Source: an uncultured Eubacteriales bacterium
GTDB lineage: Bacteria; Bacillota; Clostridia; Oscillospirales; Oscillospiraceae
Reading direction: 5' to 3'
Assembly: GCA_900540635.1 (NCBI GenBank)
Contig: UQGU01000077.1
Coordinates: 1 to 9,229, forward strand
Length of the DNA stretch: 9,229 bases
Shown: positions 6,028 through 9,229 of the stretch, in pieces
Position numbering within the stretch: position 1 is the stretch's first letter
How the letters are laid out: the number at the start of each line of letters is the position of its first letter
Program-made: the position numbers and the translations under genes
Notes under the pieces: generated by a model
The model's input: the letters and a program-made list of their open reading frames with translations, nothing else
Database searches by the model: none
Told to the model about the DNA's origin: nothing

Positions 6028-6481
6028 ATTTTCGAATGACCGCCTTGATCTCTCCGGTGAAAGCAGCGGCTGCATGGCCCTCCCGCATGACGATCACCAC
6101 GGTGTCATCCCCTGCCAGGGTGCCCAGAACCGCGCCGCTGCGCATGGCATCCAGTGCAGAGGCGGCGGCATTGGCCATACCTGGCAGAGTATGGATTACC
6201 ACCAGATTCTCCGCATAGTCAACACTGATGACGCACTCCCGGAAAATGTTGTTCAGCCGGTCGGAAAGCGCAGGGGGCGCGTCCTTTTCCGGCACACAGT
6301 AGCGATAGGTCCCCAGGCTTGTCAGCTCCTTCACAATACGCAGCTCCTTGATATCCCGGGAAATGGTCGCCTGGGTGCTGCTGAAGCCCTGATCCGTCAG
6401 CGCCTGCAGCAGCTGCTCCTGGGTCTCTACATTGGCATTGGAAATAATCTCAACGATCTTTGCCTGTCTCTGTGCTTTCAT
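6026..6481 (-). CDS. argR: Arginine repressor / regulator ArgR (AhrC)
   Basis: Hexameric transcription factor that binds ARG boxes when loaded with arginine, repressing arginine synthesis and often activating its catabolism. The 151 residues match the family (about 150). The N-terminal winged helix (1-70) contains the recognition segment SSTQATISRDIKELRIVK (34-51). The C-terminal core carries TLPGMANAAASALD (98-111) and the arginine-binding GTLAGDDT (120-127) with Asp125-Asp126. AGGAGG lies 7 nt before the ATG at 6481. Another ATG two codons earlier is too close to that site, and upstream frame to 6706 is antisense-free overlap with nadK only, so neither is preferred. It sits 11 bases after nadK, whose TAG stop touches the binding site. 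The position between nadK and recN is the standard clostridial arrangement. Its targets are not in this window. Confidence 0.96.
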   Translation of the reverse strand: MKAQRQAKIVEIISNANVETQEQLLQALTDQGFSSTQATISRDIKELRIVKELTSLGTYRYCVPEKDAPPALSDRLNNIFRECVISVDYAENLVVIHTLPGMANAAASALDAMRSGAVLGTLAGDDTVVIVMREGHAAAAFTGEIKAVIRK

Positions 6482-6492
6482 ATGCATGCCTC

Positions 6493-7356
6493 CTATTTCC
6501 CTTGAAATTTTGCATTGACCACATCGTAGAAGCTCCGGTCGTTCAGCTTGAGCAGCTTGGTGTCCAGCCTGGAGCGGCGAATGGTCACGGTATCGCCCAT
6601 GTTCAGGCGCACCGATTTTCCCCCGTCTACCGAGACAAAGGCGTTCCGGCGGGCGTTCTGGGTCATGCGGACGGTAATCACCCGCCGATCGGACGTAACG
6701 ATGCACCGGCTGGCCATATCATGTGCGCAGATGGGGGTGATGAGCATATTCCGGGCATCCGGCTCCACGATGGGGCCGCCTGCCGAAAGACTGTAGGCCG
6801 TAGAGCCGCTGGGGGTAGACACAATGACGCCGTCTCCCCCGCAGCTGAGCGCCTGGATACCGTCGCACTCCACGCTGAGATAGACGATCCGGGCCACGGC
6901 CCCCTTGGTAATGCACACGTCATTTAAGCAAATGTCGTGAAAAATGATATCCCGATCCCGCTGAACTGTCACGTCCAGCATCATTCTGGGGTCTAGCTTA
7001 TAGTTTCCCGTGGCGAGCTTGCTCAGCTCGCCGATCTCGCTGCTCTCCAGCTCTGCAAGGAAGCCCATGGTGCCGATATTGACGCCCAGAATTGGAATTC
7101 CCCGGCGGGTAGCCGCCTTGGCCGTATGCAGAATGGTCCCGTCGCCGCCGAAGCACACGATGGCATCCGCATTGGGAAGCTCCCGGTCCAGCCGGGAAAA
7201 CCGCAGATCCTTGGGCAGCTCATAGCCCCGGTCCACCTCAAAGGGCAGGCAAAGGCTGACCCGCAGGCCCGCATCCTTTAAGATCTGCATGGCGCTTCTG
7301 ACCGTTGCAAAATTCCGGTCCCGATAGGGATTGGGGGTCAGGATCACATTTTTCAT
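6493..7356 (-). CDS. nadK: NAD kinase
   Basis: Phosphorylates NAD to NADP with ATP or polyphosphate, setting the NADP(H) pool. The product is a 287-residue cytoplasmic enzyme, normal for bacterial NadK. Diagnostic motifs are GGDGT at 70-74, GVNIGTMGFLAEL at 91-103, the NAD-binding Asn-Asp pair at 145-146 in LNDV, and DGVIVSTPSGSTAYSLSAG in the C-terminal beta domain. The usual TPTGSTAY appears here as TPSGSTAY, a mild substitution. Start ATG at 7356 has AAAGGAG 7 nt upstream. The ATG overlaps the tlyA stop as ATGA, a standard sign of translational coupling. Placement between tlyA and argR is common in Clostridia but not in Bacillus. Confidence 0.97.
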   Translation of the reverse strand: MKNVILTPNPYRDRNFATVRSAMQILKDAGLRVSLCLPFEVDRGYELPKDLRFSRLDRELPNADAIVCFGGDGTILHTAKAATRRGIPILGVNIGTMGFLAELESSEIGELSKLATGNYKLDPRMMLDVTVQRDRDIIFHDICLNDVCITKGAVARIVYLSVECDGIQALSCGGDGVIVSTPSGSTAYSLSAGGPIVEPDARNMLITPICAHDMASRCIVTSDRRVITVRMTQNARRNAFVSVDGGKSVRLNMGDTVTIRRSRLDTKLLKLNDRSFYDVVNAKFQGK

Positions 7357-8168
7357 AGGTCCGCTCCTTTGTCCAGAGCGGTATGGGCCTGCTCTACCAC
7401 CAGGGCGGTGTCCGGGCGAATGCCCACGACCTCGTCTAGGCTCAGGTGCCCCAGAAATTCGATATTGCCCTCCGGCCCCTTCACCGGGGAGAAGGTCAGG
7501 CCCAGGATCTTGAAGCCAAGACTGTCTGCCAGGGCCACGAAATCATCCAGCACCTCCTTGTGGGTGCTCTTCTCTCTGACAACGCCCTTCTTGCCCACCT
7601 TATCCCGTCCTGCCTCGAACTGGGGCTTGATGAGGCAGAGCACCTGGCCCGTAGGCTTCAGGAGCTTCTGGATAGCGGGCAGGACGATCTTCAGAGAAAT
7701 AAAGCTCACATCCACCACGGACAGATCCAGAGGCTCTCCCAGCTGCTCCGGGGTCACATAGCGGATGTTGGTCTTCTCCATGACCACCACGCGGGGGTCG
7801 GAGCGGATCTTCCAGTCCAGCTGGCCATAGCCCACGTCAATGGCAAAGACCTTCTTCGCCCCCTGCTGGAGCAGGCAGTCCGTAAAGCCGCCGGTGGAGG
7901 CTCCCGAGTCGCTGCACACATAGCCTTCCGGTTTTACGCCAAAGTCCCGCAGGGCCTTTTCCAGCTTCAGGCCGCCCCGGCTCACATAGGGGCAGGCCGC
8001 CCCCCGGACCTCGATATCCACCGTCTCCTCATAGGAAACACCGGGCTTGTCCGCCTTCTGGCCGTCCACATAGACAATGCCGCTCATAATGATTGCCTGG
8101 GCCTTGGTGCGGTTTTCCGCAAGCTTGCGCTCCGTCAGAAGCACATCCAGCCGTTTTTTAATCTTCAT
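7353..8168 (-). CDS. tlyA: TlyA-family rRNA methyltransferase (S4 plus FtsJ-like domain)
   Basis: Predicted S-adenosylmethionine-dependent 2'-O-methyltransferase of rRNA; in mycobacteria TlyA modifies 16S C1409 and 23S C1920. The 271 residues comprise an N-terminal S4 RNA-binding domain (about 1-63, RLDVLLTERKLAENRTKAQ) and an FtsJ-like Rossmann domain. The linker SRGGLKLEKAL (63-73) carries Lys68, the methyl-donor motif is DSGASTGGFTDC (87-98), and CLIKPQFEAGR holds another catalytic Lys. These support a working enzyme. Databases often label this family hemolysin, but it has no signal peptide or membrane segment. The ATG at 8168 lies 11 bases inside the end of dxs, with a modest AAGGGTG ribosome site within dxs, so translation may depend on dxs. 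The stop overlaps nadK. Confidence 0.95.
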   Translation of the reverse strand: MKIKKRLDVLLTERKLAENRTKAQAIIMSGIVYVDGQKADKPGVSYEETVDIEVRGAACPYVSRGGLKLEKALRDFGVKPEGYVCSDSGASTGGFTDCLLQQGAKKVFAIDVGYGQLDWKIRSDPRVVVMEKTNIRYVTPEQLGEPLDLSVVDVSFISLKIVLPAIQKLLKPTGQVLCLIKPQFEAGRDKVGKKGVVREKSTHKEVLDDFVALADSLGFKILGLTFSPVKGPEGNIEFLGHLSLDEVVGIRPDTALVVEQAHTALDKGADL

Positions 8169-9229
8169 CTGGGATCACCCTTCTTACATATTCCGCAATG
8201 GCGGCGCTGTCCAGCCCCCGCAGGGCATAGAGCCTGTCCGCAGCGCCATGGGGCACAAAATCCGGCCCCAGGTCAATGCCATAGACCCGACGGTCCGGCT
8301 CCAGGGCGGCGATATTCCAGGCCAAAGCCTCCCGGATGCCGCTGCCGGTGCAGGCCTCCTCCACGATCACAACAGGGCCGGAACACCGGGCCAGAATTTC
8401 TCCGGCAGGCAGCTCCCGCAGCTCCGGCAGCCGCAGCACACAGGCGTGGATACCGGAGTGCTCCAGAAGCTCTGCCGCATCCAGCACATTGTTCACCAGG
8501 GTGCCATAGGTCACCAGGGCCACATCCGTGCCCGCCCGATGGCAGCACAGCCCCTTTCCCGGCTCCCAGTCGGAGCCGGTATAGCTCCCCTGCCCGCCTC
8601 TGGGATAGCGGACAGCCACGGGGCCGTCATATTCTTCAATGGCCCAGCGCAGCATTTTCTGCTGCTCTGTCAGGCTTGCCGGGGCAAGAATAAGCATCCC
8701 CGGCATCTGCCGCAGAAAGCCCACGTCAAACACGCCGTGGTGGGTAGGGCCGTCGTCCCCTACCAGGCCCGCCCGGTCTATGGCCAGCACCACATGCAGG
8801 TGCATCAGGCAGATATCCTGCATGATCTGGTCGTAGGACCGCTGCAAGAAGGTGGAATAAATGGCCGCAACGGGAATCATGCCCTGCTTGGCAAGGCCGC
8901 CTGCCATGGAAATGGCGTGCTCCTCCGCAATGCCCACATCAAAAAAGCGCTCCGGAAACATATTGTGAAAACGTTTTAATCCCGTTCCGTCGGTCATCGC
9001 CGCCGTGATTGCCACCACGCGCTCATCACGGTCGCCAAGCTTGCGCATCACCGTGGAAAAAACATCGGTATAGTTTGCTTTTACCCGCGGATGCTTCGGA
9101 AGTCCCGTCTCGATATCAAACGGCTCCGTCCCGTGGAACCGCGCCGGATGCCGCTCGGCAGGTGCATAGCCTGTTCCCTTGTGCGTAATGACATGCACCA
9201 GCACCGGTCCATCCACACGCGACGCTTCC
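8158..9229 (-). CDS. dxs: 1-deoxy-D-xylulose-5-phosphate synthase (5' end outside window)
   Basis: Thiamine-diphosphate enzyme that joins pyruvate and glyceraldehyde-3-phosphate, the first step of the MEP isoprenoid route; the product also feeds thiamine and pyridoxal synthesis. The last 356 residues are visible of about 620, so the N-terminal diphosphate-binding part is missing. The frame is open to the window edge and begins EASRVDGPVLVHVITHKGTGY; a GTG at 9216 is an internal Val. Visible blocks are FFDVGIAEEHA, whose first Glu (8923-8925) is the cofactor-activating residue, AIYSTFLQRSYDQ, DGPTHHGVFD, and RYPRGG. The C-terminal transketolase domain includes a predicted phosphorylation-independent dimer core. 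It is the first visible gene of the dxs-tlyA-nadK-argR-recN operon and overlaps tlyA by 11 bases. Confidence 0.97.
   Translation of the reverse strand, partial: EASRVDGPVLVHVITHKGTGYAPAERHPARFHGTEPFDIETGLPKHPRVKANYTDVFSTVMRKLGDRDERVVAITAAMTDGTGLKRFHNMFPERFFDVGIAEEHAISMAGGLAKQGMIPVAAIYSTFLQRSYDQIMQDICLMHLHVVLAIDRAGLVGDDGPTHHGVFDVGFLRQMPGMLILAPASLTEQQKMLRWAIEEYDGPVAVRYPRGGQGSYTGSDWEPGKGLCCHRAGTDVALVTYGTLVNNVLDAAELLEHSGIHACVLRLPELRELPAGEILARCSGPVVIVEEACTGSGIREALAWNIAALEPDRRVYGIDLGPDFVPHGAADRLYALRGLDSAAIAEYVRRVIPDED

Noticed and set aside
5091..6218. A 375-codon plus-strand open frame opposite recN and argR
   Set aside because: Same third-position effect; it spans a gene boundary on the other strand and shows no motifs.
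7872..7911. Unusual DSG in the TlyA methyl-donor motif (Asp-Ser-Gly rather than Asp-Val/Ile-Gly)
   Set aside because: I recall DSG variants in other members of the family, and all other catalytic blocks are intact, so this is not evidence of inactivation.
7446..8693. A 415-codon plus-strand open frame opposite tlyA and dxs
   Set aside because: Antisense shadow of two certain genes, rich in Pro/Gly/His/Arg, with no family resemblance.
9214..9216. GTG start of dxs at 9216
   Set aside because: The frame continues to the window edge with residues that fit Dxs, and the catalytic N-terminal half is absent, so this is an internal Val codon.

Overview
The window looks like core chromosome of a GC-rich member of the Clostridia, most likely an Oscillospiraceae-type gut Firmicute. 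The evidence is the dxs-tlyA-nadK-argR-recN gene order, a tRNA-Tyr-sensing T-box leader before tyrS, AGGAGG-type ribosome binding sites, two TTG starts, and strongly GC-biased third codon positions that produce long spurious antisense frames. No mobile element, CRISPR array, tRNA or rRNA gene was seen. All eight protein genes belong to well-known families, so I find no new multi-gene system. The unusual content is in the control regions.

Layout from the right edge, in the direction of minus-strand transcription: dxs (5' part outside the window), tlyA, nadK, argR and recN form one tightly packed operon. Junctions are an 11-nt overlap, an ATGA overlap, and gaps of 11 and 14 nt. Seventeen bases past the recN stop is the -35 box of a consensus sigma-A promoter, followed by a complete T-box leader with a UAC (Tyr) specifier and an intrinsic terminator, then tyrS. 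A hairpin with a U-run on the minus strand lies just past tyrS.

The single plus-strand gene, dapA, converges on tyrS and is divergent from queA. The queA-dapA gap of 115 bases holds two TTGCAA-17-TATAxx promoters arranged with exact two-fold symmetry around a shared TATA core. queA then overlaps tgt by 16 bases, and tgt runs off the left edge.

Functionally, dxs feeds isoprenoid synthesis, tlyA methylates rRNA, nadK makes NADP, argR represses arginine genes, and recN acts in recombinational repair. tyrS charges tRNA-Tyr, dapA commits aspartate semialdehyde to lysine/diaminopimelate, and tgt plus queA perform consecutive steps of queuosine insertion into GUN-anticodon tRNAs, a group that includes tRNA-Tyr. 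Intergenic DNA is scarce; the only stretch above 300 bases (3992-4355) is the tyrS promoter and T-box leader.
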